From contig CACFCB010000003.1 of assembly GCA_902564695.1 (NCBI GenBank), forward strand, positions 1-64,000: a stretch of DNA of 64,000 bases, in the 5' to 3' direction. Numbering within the stretch: position 1 is the first letter of the stretch; each line of letters begins with the position of its first letter. Shown piece after piece: positions 56,759 through 64,000 of the stretch. Origin of the DNA: an uncultured Prochlorococcus sp. (GTDB lineage: Bacteria > Cyanobacteriota > Cyanobacteriia > PCC-6307 > Cyanobiaceae). Under the pieces are notes generated by a model. The model did not search any database. It had not been told where the DNA came from and saw nothing but the letters and a program-made list of their open reading frames with translations. Position numbers and translations under genes: made by a program.

Positions 56759-57529
56759 TTAAAATAAGGCCTTAATAATTAATGATAAACCAACGAAGAA
56801 AGAAACAATTTGAAAAATTCGCTTAATAAATATAGAACCTTTAATAATAGAAAAATAGGCACCAAGATATCCTCCAATTAGAGAACCTAAAATCAAAATA
56901 GGTATATAATTCCAAATAATATTACCACTTAGGCCTAAAGAAAATGCACCAATACCATTCCAGAAAATACCAACAAAAACTAGTGTATAAGCAACAGAAA
57001 GAGTAAATGATAATTTAAATACAGAAATCATCCAAACTGTAACAAACAACCCTGTACCAGATGAAAGATATCCATTGAGAAAACCAATAATAAATAGACC
57101 AGAAGAACCAAGAATTAAATTAGATTTAGTTAGCTTTATAGATTGGGATAGATTACCAAAATTATTATTAATTAAGGAATATAGGCTAAGGGCTAAAGTT
57201 AATAACCCTAATAAAAGGGTAGAAAATTCTGAAGTTGAAATTGAAGCCATATTAGCTCCAAGAAGAACACCTGGTATACCAGAAATTAAGATTAATAAAG
57301 TATAATTCACCTTGAAATTATTTCTCTTTATATGAGGAACAGAAGCACCAATACCTAGAGCAACACTAGCAACCTTATGGGTTGCTAGTGCTTTAGAAAA
57401 AGGTAATCCAAAAAATAATAAAGCTGGGAGTTGTATTAAGCCAGCCCCTCCACCTGAAAGCGCTGAAATAAAGTTAGAAAATATAGATATAAAAAACAAG
57501 CAAGACTGGGAGAAAATATCAGTATTCAT
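56759..57529 (-). CDS. TauE/SafE-family (TSUP) membrane transporter
   Basis: 256 residues with eight hydrophobic helices. The family pattern is visible: ALSGGGAGLIQLPALLFFGLP in the first helix pair, ALATHKVASVALG, and its echo GFLNGYLSSGTGLFVTVW in the second half. Members export sulfite, sulfonates or similar anions. The substrate cannot be assigned. It is convergent with gpgS, 20 bp apart. Confidence 0.85.
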   Translation of the reverse strand: MNTDIFSQSCLFFISIFSNFISALSGGGAGLIQLPALLFFGLPFSKALATHKVASVALGIGASVPHIKRNNFKVNYTLLILISGIPGVLLGANMASISTSEFSTLLLGLLTLALSLYSLINNNFGNLSQSIKLTKSNLILGSSGLFIIGFLNGYLSSGTGLFVTVWMISVFKLSFTLSVAYTLVFVGIFWNGIGAFSLGLSGNIIWNYIPILILGSLIGGYLGAYFSIIKGSIFIKRIFQIVSFFVGLSLIIKALF

Positions 57530-57577
57530 CTTTAATAATATAAAAAGACATATAAAGAATCCCTAATTTTTTTTTAA

Positions 57578-57793
57578 CTAAATATTCTTAATTATTTCTC
57601 GCCGTATCAAGTCAATACAATTGGGATGTTCATGAATATATCTATTGAATTCCATAGCGAGCAATCTTGCCTCGTATGCATCACATGCATAAAAACAATT
57701 TTCAAATCGTTGATTATCACAGTCTCTATAATGGACTGTGTAAGGCCTTAAGTCTGACACTGGAATTGCAAATTGATTTTGATTCATTTTCAA
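57578..57793 (-). CDS. Hypothetical protein, 71 aa
   Basis: 71 residues, soluble, with a conserved-looking core RPYTVHYRDCDNQRFENCFYAC and EARLLAMEFNRYIHEHPNCIDLIRRE. Four Cys and several His or Asp could bind metal or form disulfides, but no classical knuckle spacing is present. The composition (few Lys, many aromatic and acidic residues) is unlike random AT-rich translation, so I treat it as real. No family is recognised. Confidence 0.6.
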   Translation of the reverse strand: MKMNQNQFAIPVSDLRPYTVHYRDCDNQRFENCFYACDAYEARLLAMEFNRYIHEHPNCIDLIRREIIKNI

Positions 57794-57942
57794 CTTATAT
57801 TCCTTTTTTAGTTATGCATCCATTTGAAAAATTTTTCTACAGATATCTTGTAACCCAAATAAATTAAAAATCATTTTAAAAAAAAATCAATTGGCTAAAA
57901 ATAAGGTATGAAAGATTAAATTAATAATTAAAACTAATTAAC

Positions 57943-58134
57943 ATGTCAAAATTATCGGAAATAGATCTAGGGTCTACTTTATTATCTACGTTTATTTTTG
58001 TAGGATATGTTGCAACAGCTTTGGTAATAATAAGAATAACAATTATAGGAATAAACTATATAAAAGTAAATTTCCTACCAGAAGAAAATGAGATTGAACC
58101 TGAAAAAAGTGAAAATAAAAGCAAGGGTTTTTAA
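57943..58134 (+). CDS. Small single-span membrane protein, 63 aa
   Basis: 63 residues: a polar start, one long membrane helix (TLLSTFIFVGYVATALVIIR with extension through IGINYI) and a Glu/Lys-rich soluble tail. No family is recognised. It is one of several tiny membrane genes in this accessory stretch. The flanking gaps hold no other frame I can support. Confidence 0.5.
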   Translation: MSKLSEIDLGSTLLSTFIFVGYVATALVIIRITIIGINYIKVNFLPEENEIEPEKSENKSKGF

Positions 58135-58254
58135 AATAAGCGTAGTCATATAAGGAAGTTTCTAAGAATCCTCAAACACAATGATTAGTAGGTATATACT
58201 AAATTCAGTCAACGATAAAATATGTTAATTTAGATAAATCTAAAGTCAGTGATA

Positions 58255-58653
58255 ATGAAAACGAACGAACTAATACCAATTGGTACAAAAATAAAAGTGG
58301 ATAAAACAAAATTAAAAAATGTGCTCCCTAAAAAACTAATAGATGATTTGCCAGAAATAATACTCGGTAAAGTAATTGATTACAAGATGACAGATGGTAT
58401 GGATATTGGTTATGTTTTACATACTGAAAGAAATATGAAGATATGGATTTTTAATAATGAACTAGATCAAGAAACAAGAAAGAAATTCAATCTTAACGAG
58501 ACATATAGATTTAGGGATGATAGTAAAAATCAACTTTCTTTGTGGAAAGACTCAATCAACTATGAATTGACTGGAACCAAAAAAATTCAAACACTGTTTA
58601 ATCCAATTAATTTGTTTTCGTGGCTCATATTTACTTTAAAAGATATTTTTTAA
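58255..58653 (+). CDS. Hypothetical protein, 132 aa
   Basis: 132 residues from the ATG at 58255 (a GTG at 58249 is also in frame). It has an SH3-like feel: IPIGTKIKVDKTKLKNVLPKK, VIDYKMTDGMDIGYVLHTE and MKIWIFNNELDQETRKKFNL. The last 20 residues are hydrophobic (NPINLFSWLIFTLKDIF), perhaps a membrane-contact helix. The motif G-K-V-I-D-Y-K resembles proteins binding beta barrels, but no family is assigned. Confidence 0.55.
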   Translation: MKTNELIPIGTKIKVDKTKLKNVLPKKLIDDLPEIILGKVIDYKMTDGMDIGYVLHTERNMKIWIFNNELDQETRKKFNLNETYRFRDDSKNQLSLWKDSINYELTGTKKIQTLFNPINLFSWLIFTLKDIF

Positions 58654-58657
58654 AGAT

Positions 58658-58945
58658 TTACTCAACTTGCCTTTTCATAATTAGAAATAACATCGTCCCA
58701 ATTCTGATTGACTCTGAAAGTTCCCATTGATCAAGACCCTTTTTATTTAAAAATTTGCTGAGCTGAATGGCTGGATGGTCTGAATTTTCATTCTCTTTAT
58801 ACTGATCTGGGAATTGATCTTTAAGGAAACCAGGACTTAGAGAGCCTTTGAGCTTTTCACTAGCAACTTCAGGGTTTGAGACTTCAGAACTTTTGTTTGA
58901 TGAATCATCTACGTTTAGATGAACTACATGATATTCCCACTTCAT
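58658..58945 (-). CDS. DUF4177-like small protein, 95 aa
   Basis: 95 residues from the ATG at 58945. It begins MKWEYHVVHLNVDD and ends FLNKKGLDQWELSESIRIGTM, the split strand-helix pattern of DUF4177-type proteins (a W-E-Y start and G-x-x-x-W-E-L late). The middle is a disordered Ser/Pro-rich insert. Function is unknown. It is convergent with the 132-aa gene, 4 bp apart. Confidence 0.6.
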   Translation of the reverse strand: MKWEYHVVHLNVDDSSNKSSEVSNPEVASEKLKGSLSPGFLKDQFPDQYKENENSDHPAIQLSKFLNKKGLDQWELSESIRIGTMLFLIMKRQVE

Positions 58946-59085
58946 CAATATAGATTTTTAATAATAACTATTATACATAAATTATCTAAAATATTTTCAT
59001 TATACTCAGATTTCAAAATAGTTAAAAATCTAAAATTTAACCAATAAGAGATTAATATGAAAAAATAAATATCTAATTAAGAATC

Positions 59086-59253
59086 GTGGAAGGATTTGAT
59101 CCAGCAATTAATTATGGTCCAAATGATGCTGGCATATCGGCTCTAACGATAGTTTTAGGAATAATTGGATTAATAGTTTTTTTGTGGTTATTTGGAGAAA
59201 TATACTCACAGATAACTAGATTTTTTCAAAACAATAATAAAAATGATAAATAA
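59086..59253 (+). CDS. Small single-span membrane protein, 55 aa
   Basis: A 55-residue frame from GTG, starting MEGFDPAINYGPNDAGISAL, then a strong membrane helix (TIVLGIIGLIVFLWLFG) and a polar Asn/Lys tail. The Pro/Gly/Asn-rich N-terminus resembles lumen-facing loops of thylakoid proteins. No family is recognised. The GTG start is chosen because no ATG precedes the first residues that look conserved. Confidence 0.45.
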   Translation: MEGFDPAINYGPNDAGISALTIVLGIIGLIVFLWLFGEIYSQITRFFQNNNKNDK

Positions 59254-59416
59254 TACCAAGAGTATATCAAATGTTTAACTCTCAAAAATTTATAATATTT
59301 GTATAAATAATCATTAAAAATTTCCAAACATAATCCACTTGTTAATTATTGCAAACTATAAAAACAAAACATTAATACCTGTAGTATTTTAACAAATATT
59401 CTAATAGTGATTTATT

Positions 59417-59536
59417 ATGTTGGCTTCATTAATGGTTCACGACTGGGCAACTCCCTTAAACCTTTCAGCGCCGATAGCAGGGATACTTACAATTGGAGGC
59501 TTTATGGGTTATTACAGTTTATCTAGAAAATTTTAA
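59417..59536 (+). CDS. Tiny single-span membrane protein, 39 aa
   Basis: A 39-residue frame: MLASLMVHDWATPLNLSAPI, then a Gly-rich membrane helix (AGILTIGGFMGYYSL) and a basic end (SRKF). The size and design match small photosystem or cytochrome subunits, but I cannot match it to one. It lies 42 bp before the phosphoribosyltransferase gene. The gap 59254-59416 shows nothing else. Confidence 0.5.
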   Translation: MLASLMVHDWATPLNLSAPIAGILTIGGFMGYYSLSRKF

Positions 59537-59578
59537 AATAAAACTATTAAATTTTGATGATAGTTTAAAAGCCAATTT

Positions 59579-59965
59579 ATGAAGAAATTGAACTGGATAG
59601 AGTTTGAAAAATGTGTATATTATATATATAACAAATGTAAAAATAAAAAATTTAATGGTGTTTATGGTTTCCCAAGAGGCGGGCTATGCTTGGCTGTTGC
59701 GTTAAGTCATTCACTTGAAATACCTTTATTAGAAAAACCAGAAAATAATTGTCTTATAGTTGATGATACTTATGAAACAGGCTACACACTTAATAAAATC
59801 AAATATTTAAAAGGAATAGAGGCTCATGTATGGATTAGTAAAACTGAGCCAACCTGGTGGAAGGCTTATAAAATCTACAATAAAGATGAATGGGTTGTTT
59901 TTCCTTGGGAAAACAGTAATAATTCAAATAATGATAAAGACTTATATTACAAATCCAGAAATTAA
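59579..59965 (+). CDS. Minimal phosphoribosyltransferase-like protein
   Basis: 128 residues with a type I PRTase core reduced to essentials: FNGVYGFPRGGLCLAVALSH (hood and substrate region), a very short central part, and the PRPP-binding loop LIVDDTYETGYTL (around 59-71), with adjacent Asp-Asp. A C-terminal WISKTEPTWW segment may bind the base. Such small PRTases resemble xanthine-guanine types and are also found in phages. It is convergent with a 168-aa unknown, 5 bp apart. Confidence 0.75.
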   Translation: MKKLNWIEFEKCVYYIYNKCKNKKFNGVYGFPRGGLCLAVALSHSLEIPLLEKPENNCLIVDDTYETGYTLNKIKYLKGIEAHVWISKTEPTWWKAYKIYNKDEWVVFPWENSNNSNNDKDLYYKSRN

Positions 59966-59970
59966 TACAC

Positions 59971-60477
59971 CTACCACATTAATTTCCTTGATTTATTTAT
60001 ATTTTTTGTAGAGCAGATTGGCCTATAACTTAATATCTTTTCTAATTTTACTGCAAAACTATATATATTTCCCTTTAGCCCTTTATTAATAAAAATATTT
60101 TTGGTTTTTAACTGCTTTCTAAAAGTTAAAAGTCTGATATATTTTCTCCATAAATACTCATCAGAAAAATTATATGCCCATAAATCAAAAATATCTTCTA
60201 TTACATTCAATGGAATTTCAGAGGAGTATCCCTCTGGAGGACTTTCAAAAACATAACCATCATTTCGAGAATCAGAAACAAGTAACTCCAAGGTAGCAAT
60301 AATTGCTTTTTTTACTTGAATTGCAGCATCAATACCAAATAATTCTTTTCTATAACACTCAAGAAGTTTTATGTTTAAAGGATTGACAATATCAACATTT
60401 TCAGAATAGTTAATAACCCAGAAACCTATATCAGAAGTAACTCCTGAAGCCAAGTATAGATATACAGATTTCGACAT
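59971..60477 (-). CDS. Hypothetical protein, 168 aa
   Basis: 168 residues, soluble and mixed alpha/beta. Segments such as GFWVINYSENVDIVNPLN and SPPEGYSSEIPLNVIEDIFDLWAYN look structured; the C-terminus is basic. No family is recognised and no active-site signature seen. It may be cotranscribed with nothing else; its promoter faces the 148-bp gap before the Nramp-like gene. Confidence 0.55.
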   Translation of the reverse strand: MSKSVYLYLASGVTSDIGFWVINYSENVDIVNPLNIKLLECYRKELFGIDAAIQVKKAIIATLELLVSDSRNDGYVFESPPEGYSSEIPLNVIEDIFDLWAYNFSDEYLWRKYIRLLTFRKQLKTKNIFINKGLKGNIYSFAVKLEKILSYRPICSTKNINKSRKLMW

Positions 60478-60625
60478 TAATTTATTTCTATGAAAGCTTG
60501 ACTAGAATTAGATCTCAAAAACAAGATAAATTAATAAAGTTTCAAATATGAAAATAATAATGTTTATTTACAAAAATTGAAAAATTTATTTTTATAGCAA
60601 AAATAAAAAAGTTATTCCAAAATAT

Positions 60626-61939
60626 ATGGAAAGAATAAAACCAAGTAAGACCATTGGTTATAGAAAAAGTCTTGGCCCTGGAATTCTTTTAGCCGCAGCA
60701 TGCATAGGTGGATCACACCTAATGTCATCTACTACAGCGGGTGCTAAATTTGGATTTTCCCTTATTGGACTTATTTTATTAACGAATCTTGTTAAATATC
60801 CATTTTTACTTGTTGGAACAAGATTTACAGCCGTCACAGGACTATCACTTTTGGAGGGATTTCAAAAGCGTAATAAATTTTATTTACCTATATATTTGAT
60901 AGTTGGATTAATAACAGGTACGTTTACTATTTCAGCCGTTAGTTTTGTTACAGGTCTTCTTTTAAAAAATATACTAGTTTTTTCATCCTTTCCTGCTTTA
61001 GATTTAGCAATAGGCATATTAATAGTCTGTTCATTAATATTATTTATAGGCCAATATAAAGCTCTTGATAGGATATCTAAAATTCTTGTCTTTTTGCTTA
61101 CATTATTAACATTTTTTGCTGTTTTATCTTTACTTATTAAAGGTCCTTCTGGTGATATCAATATTTCATTCTTGAATAGCAGTCCTTCTCCATGGACTCT
61201 CTCAAACCTTGGTTTTCTAATACCTCTTATGGGTTGGATGCCTGGTCCAGTAGAGCTTTGTATTTGGCCATCATTGTGGATGTTTTCAAGAGCTAAAGAG
61301 ACAAAACACACAGCCACCTTGAAAGAAGCAGAATTTGATTTCAATCTTGGATATTTCATTACAGTTCTAACGGCTATTTTCTTTCTAATTCTTGGTGCTT
61401 ACACAATGTATGGCACTGGCAATGAAATGCTTACAGGATCAGGAGTTAGTTTTGCTCAGAATTTAATCCGTTTGTATACAGAATCTATTGGTGGATGGGC
61501 AAAGTGGATAATTGTACCTGCAGCTTTTGCAGCAATGTTTAGCACCACGCTTACTTGTCTAGATGCATATCCCAGGAGCATCTCATCAGCACATGGATTG
61601 ATAACTCGCTCAGACAAGGGGAACAGCTCAACTGTAACTGAAAAGAAACGTCTCAAAAAATGGATCATATTTCATGTTTTTGCATCACTTTGTGCACTTC
61701 TTATTGCAAAATCTGGAGGAATAGGAGTTAAAGACTATGTCTTCGGGGCGATGACAGGTAGTTTCCTGACAGCTCCTTTGTTTGCCTGGATGGCTATGGA
61801 TACAATGAACAGCTCATTAGTAAAAAGTCAATTTCGTTACGGTATCGCTCTAACAACACTTTGCTGGTTTGGTATTTCATTCCTCTCAATCTTTAGTTTA
61901 TTATTTATATTCAATGCGTTCTTTGGCATTGGACAATAA
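60626..61939 (+). CDS. Divergent Nramp-family transporter
   Basis: 437 residues with eleven or so hydrophobic helices arranged as Nramp. The TM1 metal motif, DPGN in canonical members, reads GGSH (28-31) in ACIGGSHLMSSTTAGA, and the TM6 MPH motif reads MPGP. Both usual transition-metal ligands (Asp and the Met site partner Asn) are thus altered. The scaffold (GPGILLAAA, then FGFSLIGLILLTNLVKYP) is otherwise typical. It may carry Mg2+ or another substrate, as in Nramp-related clades. Confidence 0.85.
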   Translation: MERIKPSKTIGYRKSLGPGILLAAACIGGSHLMSSTTAGAKFGFSLIGLILLTNLVKYPFLLVGTRFTAVTGLSLLEGFQKRNKFYLPIYLIVGLITGTFTISAVSFVTGLLLKNILVFSSFPALDLAIGILIVCSLILFIGQYKALDRISKILVFLLTLLTFFAVLSLLIKGPSGDINISFLNSSPSPWTLSNLGFLIPLMGWMPGPVELCIWPSLWMFSRAKETKHTATLKEAEFDFNLGYFITVLTAIFFLILGAYTMYGTGNEMLTGSGVSFAQNLIRLYTESIGGWAKWIIVPAAFAAMFSTTLTCLDAYPRSISSAHGLITRSDKGNSSTVTEKKRLKKWIIFHVFASLCALLIAKSGGIGVKDYVFGAMTGSFLTAPLFAWMAMDTMNSSLVKSQFRYGIALTTLCWFGISFLSIFSLLFIFNAFFGIGQ

Positions 61940-61995
61940 ACCAAAAATTTAATATCGTTAAAAATAAATAAGATTAAATGTAATTAATTAAATAA

Positions 61996-62784
61996 TTAAC
62001 TAGAGGCAGAAGTGTAATGTTTAAGGGCAAACATCCAGAAGTATCTGCTAAAAACAAAGAATAGGCTACTTAACATCAAACCATAAAATAATATATTAAA
62101 TTTTAGTTCCCCCAAAATTGCTTCAGCCGGAAAAGTTGTTAAAAAAGCTACTGGTAAAACCAATGTAAATATGAATCTCAAAACAACAGGATAAGCTGAA
62201 ATAGGATATCTACCTGCAGCCAATAAAGCTCGAAGAACTTCCGTAGCATTCCATGTCTTAACAAACCAAATACTAGATGCAGCAATCAAAAACCAAACGG
62301 AATAAAGGATTACAAAACCAATCAATAAGGAAATAATGAATACAAATAAAGAATAAAGTGAAAAAGTTGAACCTGATTGAATGGCCGCCCAAAAAACAAT
62401 TGAAATCCCTAAAATAATTTCAGGCAACCCTGCAAAAGAAAACTTATTAACTGATAACCAAAATTGACTATCAATTGGTTTTAATAAAACATAATCAAGA
62501 GTACCCTCTCTAACATAATTAACTATTTCAGTTAAATTTGGTCGTAAAAGAGCATTCGTTAAACCATCAAGAAATGTATAAACACCCTGAATAACTAGGG
62601 CTGATTCCCAAGTCCAATCTCCTAATTCCCTTCCTTCAGTAAAGAAAAGTGATAAAATAAATATACTTCCACAAAGAGTTCCCAACATAGCTAAGAACTC
62701 AATCAAAAAATTTAATTGATATTCAAGTTGAGAAGCCAATGCTGTAGACCAAAATAATCTAATAGTTTTAAAGTATCGCTGCAT
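61996..62784 (-). CDS. ABC-2 type transporter permease
   Basis: 262 residues with six hydrophobic segments. NFLIEFLAMLGTLCGSIFIL, the LDYVLLKPIDSQFWLS loop and a C-terminal ILFYGLMLSSLFFVFSRYFW match the DUF990/ABC-2 permease type used by simple exporters. It lies 1 bp after its sister permease and forms a heterodimeric membrane channel with it. The substrate is unknown; related systems export drugs or lipids. Confidence 0.85.
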   Translation of the reverse strand: MQRYFKTIRLFWSTALASQLEYQLNFLIEFLAMLGTLCGSIFILSLFFTEGRELGDWTWESALVIQGVYTFLDGLTNALLRPNLTEIVNYVREGTLDYVLLKPIDSQFWLSVNKFSFAGLPEIILGISIVFWAAIQSGSTFSLYSLFVFIISLLIGFVILYSVWFLIAASSIWFVKTWNATEVLRALLAAGRYPISAYPVVLRFIFTLVLPVAFLTTFPAEAILGELKFNILFYGLMLSSLFFVFSRYFWMFALKHYTSASS

Positions 62785-62785
62785 A

Positions 62786-63583
62786 TTAGGCTCCCATTGC
62801 TGTATATCTTTTTAAACCAAGTTTCCAAAGAATATTTACAGAAGGTACCAGTATTAAAATCCACAAAAACTGAGCTAAAAAGCCATTAAAAATATTAACT
62901 GGCATAGCCGATAAAATCTTTGCTGGAAAATTAATTAGATAGGGAAAAGGGGTTAACATTGCAACTTTTAGAACGTTAGAAGGAAACGCTGATAAAGGTA
63001 CTAATAAACCAGAAAGAAAAAGATATGGAACAAATATTAATCTCTCAAGAGCACTAGATTTTTCAGTCCAAAAGCAAAGTGCAGCAACTAAACTTTGAAG
63101 AAGGAAGGCGATAGTAAAAGCAAAATGAGTTGATAAGTATGCAAGAAATAATTGAGGTAGTGAGGGGAGCCAAAAGGATGATGGATTTAATATGAAAAAA
63201 GTAATAGCTATGGCTATTGCGAAAGGAAGTCTAGTTGCCTGCTCTGCCAAGTGAGAAGCTACATATCTAAATAGAGGATGCAAAGGCTGTAGCAAATATG
63301 GTGATAATCGACCAGAAAGAGAATCTTCTTCAAACGAGAAGACAACCCAAACAACTGAAAATTGTCTAACTAGAAAAGCACTTAGAAAATATCTTGCTAA
63401 CCCAATATCATTTAGACCAAATGAATTACCAACATCATTTTGACTCCAAAGAGAAAACATAATAAATGGTAGTACTCCAGATAGAGCCCATAAAGCTATT
63501 TCGATTCGATATTCCAACATGTATGCATATTGAGTTGTAAGTAAGGTCTTAATAACCTTGAAAGACAATCCAAATATTCTCAA
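62786..63583 (-). CDS. ABC-2 type transporter permease (sister subunit)
   Basis: 265 residues, six hydrophobic segments. It shares layout with the downstream permease: LEYRIEIALWALSGVLPFIM, SGRLSPYLLQPLHPLFRYVAS (again a P-L-hydrophobic loop) and a C-terminal FLWILILVPSVNILWKLGLKRY. The two look like diverged copies of one gene. It overlaps the ATPase gene end by 4 bp, so all three genes are translated as a unit. Confidence 0.85.
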   Translation of the reverse strand: MRIFGLSFKVIKTLLTTQYAYMLEYRIEIALWALSGVLPFIMFSLWSQNDVGNSFGLNDIGLARYFLSAFLVRQFSVVWVVFSFEEDSLSGRLSPYLLQPLHPLFRYVASHLAEQATRLPFAIAIAITFFILNPSSFWLPSLPQLFLAYLSTHFAFTIAFLLQSLVAALCFWTEKSSALERLIFVPYLFLSGLLVPLSAFPSNVLKVAMLTPFPYLINFPAKILSAMPVNIFNGFLAQFLWILILVPSVNILWKLGLKRYTAMGA

Positions 63584-64000
63584 TTTACTTCTCCCTTTTT
63601 AAATAATTCTCCTATTAATTGATCAATAGGAGGATCACTAATCTCTAAATCGATAATATCGAAATCAGTTAATAGATTACTTACTACATCCGTCAATTTA
63701 TCCCTTGAAACTAACAAACATACAAAACGATCATTTAAATCTTGAATCTCACCATATTTTTCAAATTGTTCACTTGCACATGGATTTTTTAATTCAACTT
63801 TTACCTCTCTTGATGGTGATAATGAATTAGCCAGTAAATCAAGGTCACCATCATAAAAAAGCTTTCCTTTATGAATACAAATAACTCTCGGACATAATGC
63901 TGTTATGTCAGCCATGTAGTGACTAGTTAATAAAATGGTCGCACCAGTTCTTTTGTTGTATTCGGATAAAAAGCTACGAACTCGAGCTTGAGCATTTACA
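63580..64000 (-). CDS. ABC transporter ATP-binding protein, 5' end beyond window
   Basis: The frame stays open from 63915 to the end of the window, so the ATG at 63915 is internal. The visible part begins after the Walker B region: an Arg-Arg helix, LLTSHYMADI (the H-loop histidine) and VICIHKGKLFYDGDL, followed by a C-terminal regulatory region of about 90 residues, common in daunorubicin-resistance-type ATPases. It energises the two ABC-2 permeases downstream. Confidence 0.9.
   Translation of the reverse strand, partial: VNAQARVRSFLSEYNKRTGATILLTSHYMADITALCPRVICIHKGKLFYDGDLDLLANSLSPSREVKVELKNPCASEQFEKYGEIQDLNDRFVCLLVSRDKLTDVVSNLLTDFDIIDLEISDPPIDQLIGELFKKGEVN

Noticed and set aside
57667-57867. 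A 66-aa plus-strand frame opposite the 71-aa minus-strand gene.
   Set aside because: It mirrors the minus-strand gene, has no start context, and the other strand has the more protein-like composition.
1-64000. CRISPR arrays, transposases or insertion-sequence ends.
   Set aside because: No regularly spaced repeats and no transposase-like protein were seen on either strand.

Overview
This window comes from a marine picocyanobacterium, almost certainly Prochlorococcus. The support is strong AT richness, very short intergenic spaces, genes switching strand every few kilobases, and photosynthesis or cyanobacterial marker genes: psaK, petN, thf1/psb29, a PAM68-like gene, DUF2499, DUF3593, DUF2103, DUF3082, DUF3288 and DUF1816. 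The many tiny single-membrane-span proteins also fit. The UmuDC pair and the glucosylglycerate genes would suit a low-light-type genome, but the clade is an inference. There is one tRNA (Pro, anticodon GGG). I see no rRNA, integrase, transposase or CRISPR array.

Layout. 1-16 kb is core metabolism and proteostasis: a partial inositol-phosphatase-like gene, hisZ, htpG, rpmB, a PrxQ-like peroxiredoxin, psaK, dxs, ilvA, scpB, yggT, a MazG-like gene, pyk, a MacB-type permease, ftsH and clpP. 16-21.4 kb holds thf1 and petN, then a run of small lineage-specific proteins and an ArnT/PMT-type glycosyltransferase. 21.4-27.5 kb on the minus strand runs rsmA-ispE-DUF3082-small ORF-pdhB-secD-secF-77-aa membrane protein, with several coding overlaps. 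27.5-31 kb has rlmH and an SOS-type umuDC operon whose upstream palindrome carries a near-consensus cyanobacterial LexA box, followed by a small HExxH protein. 31-46 kb is information processing and biosynthesis: dnaG, ruvA, rpsO, an unsplit dnaE, gatA, an RlmB-type methyltransferase, Mini-III, a STAS protein, carA and trpD. 46-51.8 kb has an ABC exporter, msrA, tRNA-Pro, uppP and small unknowns, including a GIY-YIG-like membrane fusion.

51.9-56.7 kb is the most coherent pathway. gpgS diverges from a tight three-gene operon encoding a GH13_18 phosphorylase, an MPGP-type HAD phosphatase and D-glycerate 3-kinase. Together they can make the compatible solute glucosylglycerate from NDP-glucose and 3-phosphoglycerate, and return it to glucose-1-phosphate plus 3-phosphoglycerate. 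56.8-60.5 kb is a TauE-type transporter followed by an accessory stretch of tiny unknown ORFs and a minimal phosphoribosyltransferase. 60.6-64 kb has a divergent Nramp homologue lacking the canonical metal ligands and a three-gene ABC-2 exporter whose ATPase runs off the window.

The main regulatory or structural points of interest are: the LexA-box palindrome before umuD; two competing pairings in the ftsH leader that could hide the ribosome-binding site; a probable non-AUG (AUA or AUU) start for the STAS protein; and a PrxQ-like enzyme missing its usual resolving cysteine. All calls come from reading the sequence and recalled family knowledge; no database search was run.
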